10,897 nucleotides of DNA from SCUN01 sp964355365 (GTDB taxonomy: Bacteria > Acidobacteriota > Vicinamibacteria > Vicinamibacterales > SCN-69-37): assembly GCA_964355365.1 (NCBI GenBank), contig CAYHEX010000132.1, forward strand, positions 1 to 10,897. Direction: 5' to 3'. Shown in pieces: positions 1 through 6,487 of this stretch. Position numbers and translations under genes: made by a program. Numbering within the stretch: position 1 is the first letter of the stretch; every line of letters begins with the position of its first letter. The notes beneath the pieces are model-generated. The model had not been told where the DNA came from. It was given only the letters and a program-made list of their open reading frames with translations, and searched no databases.

Positions 1-585
1 CGGCCGCGCGCCGGTCATGCGGCACATGACGTCCACGTAATGCACGCCGCAATCCACAATCGGCGACGTGCTGGCGAGCAGCTTCTTGTGCGTCTCCCAG
101 TTGGCGCCCGAGCTCTGCTGGTTGAGGTTCATGCGCATCACGAGCGGCGTGCCGAGCGTTTGCGCGAGTTCGGTGAACTTCTGCCACGACGGATGCACGT
201 GCAGGATGTAGCCGATGACGAGCGCGCGCTTGAGCCGGCGCGCGGTCGAGATTACGAGTTCGCAGTCGGCGATGTTGTCGGCGACCGGCTTCTCGAGAAA
301 CACATGCGCGCCAGCCTCGAACGCCGACATCGCGTATTCCGCGTGCGTCTCCGAGTAGGTGCTGATGCACACTGCATCCGGCTTCGTGGTGGCCAGCGCC
401 TCGTGGTAGTCGCCGAACTCGGCGTATCCGCCGCCGAGATCAGCGTTCAGCGCCTGCCGGGACTCAGCCCCGCGCGACACGAGGCCAACGACCTCGAAGT
501 CGTCACCCAGGCGGTGATACGCACGCGCATGCGACGTGCCCATATGACCGCAGCCGACGACGAGGACGCGAAGACGCGGTGGCAT
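1..585 (-). CDS. Gfo/Idh/MocA family oxidoreductase, 3' end cut by window edge
   Basis: This is the N-terminal 195 residues of an NAD(P)-dependent sugar/polyol dehydrogenase-type protein; the C-terminus lies beyond position 1. Seen in the translation: a Rossmann nucleotide-binding motif GCGHMG (residues 11-16), the family signature EKPVA (98-102) with the conserved Lys99, a GYILHVHPSW segment (125-134), and DCGVHYVDVM (178-187), which matches the family's active-site G-x-H-x-x-D pattern (His182, Asp185). The ATG at 583-585 was chosen because it sits ten residues before the Rossmann glycines; no clear Shine-Dalgarno precedes it. There is no signal peptide, so it is probably cytoplasmic, unlike the Tat-exported paralogue at 2037-3641. 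It is co-directional with the MFS gene but separated from it by an inverted repeat. Family assignment is firm; the substrate cannot be told. Confidence 0.9.
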   Translation of the reverse strand, partial: MPPRLRVLVVGCGHMGTSHARAYHRLGDDFEVVGLVSRGAESRQALNADLGGGYAEFGDYHEALATTKPDAVCISTYSETHAEYAMSAFEAGAHVFLEKPVADNIADCELVISTARRLKRALVIGYILHVHPSWQKFTELAQTLGTPLVMRMNLNQQSSGANWETHKKLLASTSPIVDCGVHYVDVMCRMTGARP

Positions 586-597
586 TAGATCAACACC

Positions 598-713
598 ATC
601 TCTCGCGGAGAACGCGGAGGACGCAGGGAGATCAACGGATGGTTAAACCCCACACCGAAGAACGTCGAAAAGCCGTAGCACTCTCCGTGGTCTCCGCGAT
701 CCCCGCGTGAGAT
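598..713. repeat. Imperfect inverted repeat between the MFS and oxidoreductase genes
   Basis: The left arm 598-630 and the right arm 681-713 are complementary at 25 of 33 positions, and several of the rest are G·U compatible. They enclose a 50-nt loop (631-680). The arms are made of GCGGAG-like purine/GC words. From memory these resemble the CTCCGCG/CTCTGCG-type intergenic repeats scattered in many environmental bacterial genomes; I could not check this. The element begins 16 bp after the stop of the MFS gene and ends 12 bp before the start of the next minus-strand gene. It fills nearly the whole 144-bp gap and could act as a terminator, attenuator or mRNA-stabilising hairpin. No T-tract typical of an intrinsic terminator is seen. 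Confidence 0.7.
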
Positions 714-729
714 GTTCGTGGTGGTCACG

Positions 730-2040
730 TCAGGCCGCTTTCGCAGCCTCGGCGGGGCCGGACGTCGGGGGTCTGAAGAACAGCGCGAGCCCGATCGCGG
801 CCAGCGACGCGGCGGCGAGCGGCACCATGAACAGGCCGCGGAAATCCGTGACGCCGTTCGTGGTGTAGACGGTCTGAATCAGCCACGGGCAGATCGTGTT
901 GGCGAGCAGCGCGCCGATGCCGAGAATCTGAATGTTGAAGAGCCCCTGCGCGCTGCTGCGGATGTCCTTCGGACAGTGCGCGTCCACGAAGATGTAGATC
1001 GTGGCGAAGAAGAACGCGTAGCAGATGCCGTGCAGCACCTGAACGCCAATGATCATGCCGGCGCTCGCCGGGAACAGGGCGTACACCGCAAACCGCGCCG
1101 CATGCCCGAGGATGCCAACGATCATCGTCACGCGCCAGCCGAGCTTCTTCAACGTGGCTCCGAGGATGAACATGGTCAGGATCTCGAAGACCTGGCCGAT
1201 GCTCATGATGGGCGTGATCCAGTTCGAGGCAATGCCCACGCCGCCGGCCTCGCGCGCGGTGCCGAGAAACACGCCCGTCCAGTTGAAGTAGCAGTTGTGC
1301 ACGAACGAGTCGACCAAGGTTACGAGCCACAGCACCAGGATGAAGGGATGCTTGAGCAGGCCGAACGCCTCGGACCAGGCGGTGCCCGTGCCCGCAGCGC
1401 GAGCGGCCGCTTTCTTCGCCTTCGGCAACGTGAGGCTGAACGCTGCAAGCGCCAGCGATGCGAGGCCGGCGACGACGAACGTCCAGCGGGTCGCGGCCTT
1501 GGCGGCGTCACCGGTCAAGGGATTGGCGAGCGCGGTGCCGAGCCAGTTCACGAGGCCCACGGGATGCGCCGCATCGACCGCGGCCCAGTTGACGAAGACG
1601 AACACGAATGGCCACGCGGCGAGGATCCAGCCGATCGTGCCGCCCATGCGGACGATGCCGAACTCCTTGTCGGGGTTCTTCATGTTCGCGAACGCGATCG
1701 AGTTGGTGATCGAGATCGTGGGCACGTACACGAGGCAGTGCACCAGCATCAGCAGGAAGAACGGCATGAAGTCGCGCGTGAAGCCGCACCCGAGGATGGT
1801 GATGCCGCCGATCAGATGCGACATCGCGAGCACCCGCTCGGGTGACGACGACCGGTCGGCCCACTGGTTGCTGAAGAACATGCCGACGATCGACGCGACG
1901 GGGAAGGCGTTGAGGATCAGCGCCTGCTGCCCGGGCGTGAACCCCAGGCTCGGCAGGTAGCCAAAGATCAGCGGGAGCCAGGCGCCCCAGATGAAGAACT
2001 GGAGCACCATCATGACGAAGAGACGCGTGCGGGTGTTCAT
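730..2040 (-). CDS. MFS permease, nucleoside:H+ symporter-like
   Basis: A 436-residue polytopic inner-membrane transporter with about 12 hydrophobic segments. It resembles the nucleoside:H+ symporter (NupG/XapB-type) branch of the major facilitator superfamily. Support comes from the N-terminal FFIWGAWLPLIFGYLPSLGF stretch, the loop motif WADR (60-63) after TM2, the segment PTISITNSIAF followed by R-x-G-G-T-I-G-W (107-138), and a late DAHCPKDIRSSAQGLF segment. Length fits the family. The ATG at 2038-2040 overlaps the stop codon of the upstream oxidoreductase gene (ATGA, 4-bp overlap), so translation is probably coupled. This pairing suggests that the permease imports the substrate or product of the adjacent oxidoreductase. 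Homologues of this branch are often labelled nucleoside transporters, but neighbours here argue equally for a sugar-like substrate. Confidence 0.88.
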   Translation of the reverse strand: MNTRTRLFVMMVLQFFIWGAWLPLIFGYLPSLGFTPGQQALILNAFPVASIVGMFFSNQWADRSSSPERVLAMSHLIGGITILGCGFTRDFMPFFLLMLVHCLVYVPTISITNSIAFANMKNPDKEFGIVRMGGTIGWILAAWPFVFVFVNWAAVDAAHPVGLVNWLGTALANPLTGDAAKAATRWTFVVAGLASLALAAFSLTLPKAKKAAARAAGTGTAWSEAFGLLKHPFILVLWLVTLVDSFVHNCYFNWTGVFLGTAREAGGVGIASNWITPIMSIGQVFEILTMFILGATLKKLGWRVTMIVGILGHAARFAVYALFPASAGMIIGVQVLHGICYAFFFATIYIFVDAHCPKDIRSSAQGLFNIQILGIGALLANTICPWLIQTVYTTNGVTDFRGLFMVPLAAASLAAIGLALFFRPPTSGPAEAAKAA

Positions 2041-3641
2041 GAGAGCTCAAATCCCTTCCGGTAGTTCCGTGTAAGGAAATCGTTGGCCGCCACGTTGTTC
2101 GTGACGCGCATGTTCGGTCCGTCGTACTGCAGGCGTGTGCCGGAGCGCAGCGCCGCGACGCCAAGCAGCATGATCTCGGTGAGGTGGGCGGCATACGAGA
2201 ACGGACACGAGATCGTGTCGGTGCCCTTGATCGCGTTGACCCAGTTCATCTCGTGCCCCTGATTCGGCACGCGCGGCATCTTCTCGGGCGGTGCGCCGAG
2301 CGAGTTGTGCAGTTCCACCGGCAGCAACCGCGGACGCGAGCCCGTGTTGTCCTGCAGCATCTTGCCCTTGGTCCCGATGTAGAGCACGCCGCCGCCGGCC
2401 TCGAGCTTCACGTCGCCCATCTCGGCCGGCCGCTCCGGCATGAAGCCGCCGTCGTACCACGTCATCTTGACCGCCGGCATGCCGTCGCGCGCCGGGAAGT
2501 CGTAGTGCGTCTTCGTGGCAGTCGGATAGCTCAGGCCGTTGAACGGCGTCGAGAGCGTCTCGATCGACGTCGGATGCCCGAGCTTGAGGCCCCACACGGG
2601 ATGGTCCATCAGGTGCGCGCCCATGTCGCCGAGCGCGCCCTGACCCCAGTCCACCCACCCGCGCCAGTTGAACGGATGGTAGAGCGGGTGATAGTCGACG
2701 TCCGGCGCGGCGCCCAGGAACAGGTCCCAGCGCAGGCCCTTGGGGATGTGCGTGTTGGTCTTCTTCATGAAGCCGTCCGCGAGCCGCTGATTGACACCCG
2801 CATTCGCCCAGCCGAGCTTCTTCCAGTCGCCGTCGAACTTCGCTGGTCGCGGCACGCCCTGCGGCCAGTACGCCAGCGGGCGATTCGTCCACACGTGCAC
2901 TTCCTTGATGTCGCCGATGACGCCCGCCGCCAAATAGTCCTGCCCGCGTCGCGCATCGTCGTACGAATGGCCCTGATTGCCCATCTGCGTGACGAGCTTC
3001 GGATTCGCCGCCGCCTGCTTGGCGAGGTGCCGCGCTTCGGCCACCGACCAGCACATCGGCTTCTGCACGTACACATGCTTGCCGGCAGCCATGGCGGCCG
3101 AGGCGATCGGCGCGTGCATGTGGTCGGGCGTGGCGATGATCACCGCGTCGATGTCTTTCTGCTGCGCGAGCATCTCGCGATAGTCCTCGTGACGCTTGAT
3201 GCGCGGGATCTGCTCTTCGACGAAGCGGCGGACGCCGTCACGATTCGGCATGGGACGCCACTTCTGATTCGCGGCCTGCTGCAGCTTCGACGGACCCCAG
3301 TTCTCGAAATCGAGTGTCGGCGCCGGTGTGCCCTGCGCCCCGGCCGGGCGCGGTGCACGCGGCGCGGCGGGCGGAGGCGGCTGTAGTGACTTGCGCCACT
3401 CGTTGAGCCGGTCGTCCACCAGCTGCCGGTCCACGTCGCAGATGGCGACGATGTTCTGGCTCATCACGGCCTGGGCGTTGGCGGCGCCCATGCCGTTGAT
3501 GCCGACAATGGCGATGTTGACCATGTCACTCGGCGGCGTCTGACCTTTGCCGAGCACGTGGCGCGGCACGATCATGAACGCGGCGGCGGCGATGGCGCCG
3601 GTGGCGATGAAGTCGCGGCGGGTAGATTTGGTGTCATCCAT
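2037..3641 (-). CDS. Tat-exported Gfo/Idh/MocA family oxidoreductase
   Basis: A 534-residue oxidoreductase with a twin-arginine signal: STRRDF at residues 6-11, then a hydrophobic Ala/Ile-rich segment (about 12-26), so it is expected to fold with its cofactor and be exported. The Rossmann motif GINGMG is at 47-52, ATPDHMHAPIA at 170-180, and QKP at 193-195, where many relatives have EKP; the Lys194 is kept. Residues 88-108 are a Pro/Ala-rich low-complexity insertion within the nucleotide-binding domain. The C-terminal part resembles the bacterial oxidoreductase C-terminal domain common in Planctomycetota and Acidobacteriota proteins. It heads the minus-strand operon: its TGA overlaps the ATG of the permease gene. 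A perfect TATAAT lies 24-29 bp upstream of the start. Substrate unknown; a sugar or glycoside derivative is inferred. Confidence 0.92.
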   Translation of the reverse strand: MDDTKSTRRDFIATGAIAAAAFMIVPRHVLGKGQTPPSDMVNIAIVGINGMGAANAQAVMSQNIVAICDVDRQLVDDRLNEWRKSLQPPPPAAPRAPRPAGAQGTPAPTLDFENWGPSKLQQAANQKWRPMPNRDGVRRFVEEQIPRIKRHEDYREMLAQQKDIDAVIIATPDHMHAPIASAAMAAGKHVYVQKPMCWSVAEARHLAKQAAANPKLVTQMGNQGHSYDDARRGQDYLAAGVIGDIKEVHVWTNRPLAYWPQGVPRPAKFDGDWKKLGWANAGVNQRLADGFMKKTNTHIPKGLRWDLFLGAAPDVDYHPLYHPFNWRGWVDWGQGALGDMGAHLMDHPVWGLKLGHPTSIETLSTPFNGLSYPTATKTHYDFPARDGMPAVKMTWYDGGFMPERPAEMGDVKLEAGGGVLYIGTKGKMLQDNTGSRPRLLPVELHNSLGAPPEKMPRVPNQGHEMNWVNAIKGTDTISCPFSYAAHLTEIMLLGVAALRSGTRLQYDGPNMRVTNNVAANDFLTRNYRKGFELS

Positions 3642-3664
3642 AGGGTCGGGCCTCAGGCGCGGTC

Positions 3665-3670
3665 ATTATA
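3665..3670 (-). promoter_or_regulatory. Candidate -10 box for the minus-strand oxidoreductase/MFS operon
   Basis: The plus strand reads ATTATA, so the minus strand carries a perfect TATAAT in otherwise GC-rich DNA. Transcription would start around 3657-3659, giving a leader of roughly 17 nt before the ATG at 3639-3641. No good -35 hexamer is seen at 16-18 bp spacing. Confidence 0.5.
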
Positions 3671-3707
3671 TGGGCCACAGACCGCAGGATACCCGTCCGT
3701 TTCTTCG

Positions 3708-3713
3708 TACAAT
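3708..3713 (+). promoter_or_regulatory. Candidate -10 box for murJ, implying a near-leaderless transcript
   Basis: TACAAT lies 10 bp before the murJ ATG at 3724. A start site about 7 nt after the box would fall at about 3720, leaving almost no 5' leader. This agrees with the lack of a Shine-Dalgarno sequence in front of the ATG. There is no convincing -35 match. Confidence 0.4.
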
Positions 3714-3723
3714 CACCCTGCGC

Positions 3724-5322
3724 ATGTCCGATTCGCAGCCCAACGACGCCCCACCGCCTGCCGGGCCCGGCGCGTCGCTCGCGTGGAAGACGGCCTTGGT
3801 GTCGGCCGGCATGCTGCTGAGCCGGATCGCCGGCCTGGCTCGACAGAACCTCTTCGCGGGTGTCTTCGGCGTGGGCTGGGAAGGCGACGTCTTCACGGCG
3901 GCGCTTCGCATTCCAAACTTCCTGCAGAACCTGTTCGGCGACGGCGTGCTTTCAGCCTCGATGATCCCGGTGTACGCGCGCCTGGTGAAACAGCGCGGAC
4001 AGGCAGAGGCGGATGAAGTCGCGCGGACGGTGCTGGCGCTCCTGGCGCTGGTGACCTCCCTCATCGTTGTCTGCGGGGTGATGTTCACGCCAGTGTTCGT
4101 GGACCTGGTGGCCGCGGGATTCGTCGGGGAGAAGCGCGAGCTGACCATCACCCTCGTGCGGATCATGTTCCCGGGCGTCGGTCTGCTTGTTGGGTCGGCC
4201 TGGTGTCTTGCGGTCCTCAACACGCACGGGAGGTTCTTCAATTCGTACGCGGCACCGACGCTGTGGAACGCCGCGATCATGGCGGCCCTGGTGTGGTACC
4301 GACACGACACGCTCGCGAACGTGGCGGTGGCCGCGGCCTGGGGCGCCGTCGCGGGCAGTGTGCTGCAGGTCGGTGCGCAACTGCCGCAGGTGATCCGCCT
4401 CATGACGTCCGGTTGGTTGCGCACGCGCCTGACGCTGACCACCGAAGTGCGTGAGGTGCTCACTTCGTCTGTTCCGGTCATCCTCAGCCGCGGCGCCGTG
4501 CAGGTGAGCGCGTTCATCGACGGCCTCATCGCCAGTTACCTGCCCGACGGGGCCGTTGTGGCGTTGGGCTACGCGCAGTCGCTGTACATGTTTCCCGTGA
4601 GCCTCTTCGGCATGGCGATCTCGTCGGCGGCGCTGCCGGCGATGTCCGCGGTGAGCCACGACAGCCGTTCGCGCGTGCTGGCCGATCATCTTGTGGCCGG
4701 CCAGCGGATGCTGATCGTGCTGATGGTGCCCTCGGTCGTAGCCTTCGTCGCGTTTGGTGACGTGATGGCCGGGCTCCTGTTCGAAGGCGGCCGCTTCACG
4801 CACCAGGACTCGCGCTACGTGTGGATGGTGCTCGCGGGCTCGGCCGTCGGCCTGATCGCGACAACGGTCGGTCGCTTCTACGCGTCTGCGTTCTACGCAC
4901 TCGGCGACACGAAGACGCCTGCGCGGTTCGCGTTCATCCGCATCGGTCTCGTGATTGCGCTGGGCTTTCTCATGGCGCTGGGCGTACCGCGATGGCTGCA
5001 CCTCGATCCCAGCCTTGGCACCGCCGGCCTCACGCTCTCCGCCGGCATCGCGGGCTGGGTGGAGTTCACGCTGCTGCGTCGTGCGCTGAAGCAGCGCATC
5101 AGCGACTTCAGCGTGCCGGTGAGCTTCATGGCGCGGTGCTGGGCCGTGGCCATCGTCGCGGCGGCGCTTGCCACCGGCCTGCGCTGGGTCCTGCCGGAAG
5201 ACCAGCGCATCCTGCGCGACCTCGCGATCCTCGTCGTCTTCGGCCTGCTGTATCTCGGCGGCGCGGTGGCCGCGGGCGCCATCACGGTGACGGAGCTTCG
5301 ACGACGGCTGCGAGGGAGGTGA
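3724..5322 (+). CDS. murJ: Lipid II flippase MurJ (divergent in two arginines)
   Basis: A 532-residue integral membrane protein of the MOP superfamily that flips lipid II across the inner membrane for peptidoglycan synthesis. Seen: SRIAGLAR (33-40), D55, RIPNFLQNLFGDG (62-74), YAQSLYMFPVSLFG (283-296) and FYALGDTKTPA (390-400), with many hydrophobic segments (about 14 expected) and a short basic tail. The reading frame stays open upstream to 3547, but that stretch lies inside the divergent oxidoreductase gene and reads as its antisense, so the ATG at 3724 is preferred. Against my recollection of E. coli MurJ, the equivalents of R18, R24 and D39 are present (R34, R40, D55), while R52 and R270 appear as Q68 and S286. 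It is followed at once by the aldo/keto reductase gene. Confidence 0.92.
   Translation: MSDSQPNDAPPPAGPGASLAWKTALVSAGMLLSRIAGLARQNLFAGVFGVGWEGDVFTAALRIPNFLQNLFGDGVLSASMIPVYARLVKQRGQAEADEVARTVLALLALVTSLIVVCGVMFTPVFVDLVAAGFVGEKRELTITLVRIMFPGVGLLVGSAWCLAVLNTHGRFFNSYAAPTLWNAAIMAALVWYRHDTLANVAVAAAWGAVAGSVLQVGAQLPQVIRLMTSGWLRTRLTLTTEVREVLTSSVPVILSRGAVQVSAFIDGLIASYLPDGAVVALGYAQSLYMFPVSLFGMAISSAALPAMSAVSHDSRSRVLADHLVAGQRMLIVLMVPSVVAFVAFGDVMAGLLFEGGRFTHQDSRYVWMVLAGSAVGLIATTVGRFYASAFYALGDTKTPARFAFIRIGLVIALGFLMALGVPRWLHLDPSLGTAGLTLSAGIAGWVEFTLLRRALKQRISDFSVPVSFMARCWAVAIVAAALATGLRWVLPEDQRILRDLAILVVFGLLYLGGAVAAGAITVTELRRRLRGR
5315..5322 (+). promoter_or_regulatory. Shine-Dalgarno of the aldo/keto reductase, overlapping the murJ stop
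   Basis: GGAGGTGA is a full-length match to the 16S anti-Shine-Dalgarno and contains the murJ stop codon. It can serve the GTG at 5327 or the ATG at 5330, and it implies co-transcription and reinitiation of translation after murJ. Confidence 0.7.
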
Positions 5323-5329
5323 CCTGGTG

Positions 5330-6295
5330 ATGGAGACGAGGACATTGCCTGCGCGCAGGCTCGGCGATCTCGTAGTCGGCGCCATCGGACTGGGCTGCAT
5401 GCCCATGTCGTGGGGCTACAACGCGGCTGACGCCGACCCGGCTGAGTCGCGCGCCACGCTGCACCGCGCGGTTGAACTCGGCGTCACGCTCTTCGACACG
5501 TCGGATGTCTACGGTCCCTACACGAACGAAACGCTGCTCGGCGAGTACCTGGTCAACGACGGCTTGCGTGACCAGGTCGTGATCGCCACCAAGTGCGGGC
5601 TCATTCCCTACAGCGTGACGAGCTACGGTCGCGATGGGTCGCCGGCCCACGTCCGCGACGCGTGCGACGCCTCCTTGAAGCGGCTCCGGACGGACCGCAT
5701 CGATTTGTATCAACTGCATCGCGTAGATCCGCAGGTGCCGATCGAGGAGACCTGGGGCGCGATGGCCGCACTGGTCGAGGCCGGCAAGGTGCGTTATCTC
5801 GGTCTCTCTGAGGTGACGGTGGACGAGATCAGGCGGGCCGACGCCATTTATCCGGTGAGCAGCGTGCAGTCGGAGTTGTCGATCTGGACCAGCGAGAACG
5901 TCGACAACGGCGTCCTCGCGTACTGTCGCGATCACGACATCGGATTCCTCGCGTTTTCGCCGCTCGGTCGTGGATACCTGACCGGCGCGCTGGATCATTC
6001 GGCCATTCACGACGACGACTTCCGCAGCACCAATCCAAGGTTTACCGCGGAGGCGATGGCGGCGAACACCGCCATCGTGCGCGGCATCACCGCGATCGCC
6101 GACCGCCACGGCGCCACGGCGGCGCAGATCTCGCTTGCGTGGCTCTTGCGTCAGACGCCGAATGTGGTGCCCATTCCCGGGACGAAGCGGCGCAAGTGGC
6201 TCGAAGAAAACGTGGCGTCGGTGAAGGTCGTGCTGACCGATCAGGATCTCGTCGATATCGCAGCGCTCCCCAAGTCGGTGGCGCCGCGGTACTAG
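5330..6295 (+). CDS. Aldo/keto reductase family oxidoreductase
   Basis: A 321-residue cytoplasmic (β/α)8-barrel enzyme expected to reduce aldehydes or ketones with NADPH. The catalytic tetrad is visible: Asp56 and Tyr61 in FDTSDVYG, Lys88 in IATKCG, and His130 in YQLHRVDP. The C-terminal cofactor-binding region includes QTPNVVPIPGTKRRKWLEEN, the family's I-P-G-(A/T)-(R/K) phosphate-binding loop. It belongs with the AKR/YajO-like group (COG0667 type); substrate unknown. The start is either ATG 5330 or the immediately preceding GTG 5327, both served by GGAGGTGA at 5315-5322. The gap to the murJ stop is only 7 bp, so the two are probably one transcript, although no functional link between them is known. 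A long inverted repeat begins a few bases after its stop. Confidence 0.93.
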   Translation: METRTLPARRLGDLVVGAIGLGCMPMSWGYNAADADPAESRATLHRAVELGVTLFDTSDVYGPYTNETLLGEYLVNDGLRDQVVIATKCGLIPYSVTSYGRDGSPAHVRDACDASLKRLRTDRIDLYQLHRVDPQVPIEETWGAMAALVEAGKVRYLGLSEVTVDEIRRADAIYPVSSVQSELSIWTSENVDNGVLAYCRDHDIGFLAFSPLGRGYLTGALDHSAIHDDDFRSTNPRFTAEAMAANTAIVRGITAIADRHGATAAQISLAWLLRQTPNVVPIPGTKRRKWLEENVASVKVVLTDQDLVDIAALPKSVAPRY

Positions 6296-6300
6296 CCAAC

Positions 6301-6487
6301 AGCTCAGAGCGATCAACATGGGGGGCCATGGGGATCCATGGGGAAGATCAACCCCAACATCAAGATCAACACCAACACCGACAGCTTTTCGAAAAGCTCT
6401 TTGAAAGCCTGTTGGGGTGGTGTTGGTGTTCGTGTTGGTTTTCCCCATGGTTCCCCATGGCCCCCCATGTTGAAAGCCCTTGAACTA
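6301..6487 (+). repeat. Long self-complementary element, copy 1 (core 6314-6472)
   Basis: The core is a 159-nt hairpin. Outer arms 6314-6345 and 6441-6472 match at 31 of 32 positions. The outer left arm holds three 10-bp units starting CATGGGG (6317, 6327, 6337), followed by six 6-bp units of NNCAAC type (6347-6382; the third ends CAAG and the last reads ACCGAC). Inner arms 6346-6377 and 6410-6440 pair with four G·U pairs, four mismatches and one bulge. The 32-nt tip (6378-6409) contains the perfect 16-bp palindrome AGCTTTTCGAAAAGCT. Weaker complementarity reaches the flanks: AGCTCA at 6301 against TGAACT ending at 6486. The element lies between two convergent genes, and its right flank includes the S9 peptidase stop codon. 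No transposase is present. Strand is given for the orientation in which wobble pairs fit RNA. Confidence 0.85.

Noticed and set aside
588..597. AGATCAACACCA near 588 matching part of the palindromic element
   Set aside because: A 12-bp match without any of the CATGGGG units or complementary arm; judged coincidental.
712..1845. Long plus-strand open frame opposite the MFS gene
   Set aside because: It is Arg/Glu/His-rich with no recognisable domain, and mirrors the well-supported permease on the other strand, as expected from GC-rich codon bias.
3547..3723. Upstream in-frame extension of MurJ
   Set aside because: It overlaps the oxidoreductase gene head-on, spans both candidate promoters and lacks similarity to MurJ N-termini; ATG 3724 fits the family.
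3952..5406. Minus-strand open frame opposite murJ
   Set aside because: Composition is that of an antisense shadow (very high Arg, His, Asp), without domain signatures or a ribosome binding site.
6317..6346. G-quadruplex in the GGGG runs
   Set aside because: Only three G-runs occur on a strand before the sequence turns C-rich, and these bases are already paired in the long stem.
6317..6382. CRISPR-like array from regularly spaced short units
   Set aside because: The units are 10 and 6 bp, contiguous and without spacers, and no cas gene is present.
6314..6472. Simple intrinsic terminator
   Set aside because: The stem is far longer than usual and no T-run follows the 3' arm; it may still stop transcription, but not by the classical design.
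6338..6483. Small peptides encoded across the palindromic element, open on both strands and kept in frame by the 6-bp unit
   Set aside because: The openness follows from repeat units whose lengths avoid stop codons. There is no ribosome binding site, and the base changes track pairing rather than amino acids. Kept only as a remote alternative.
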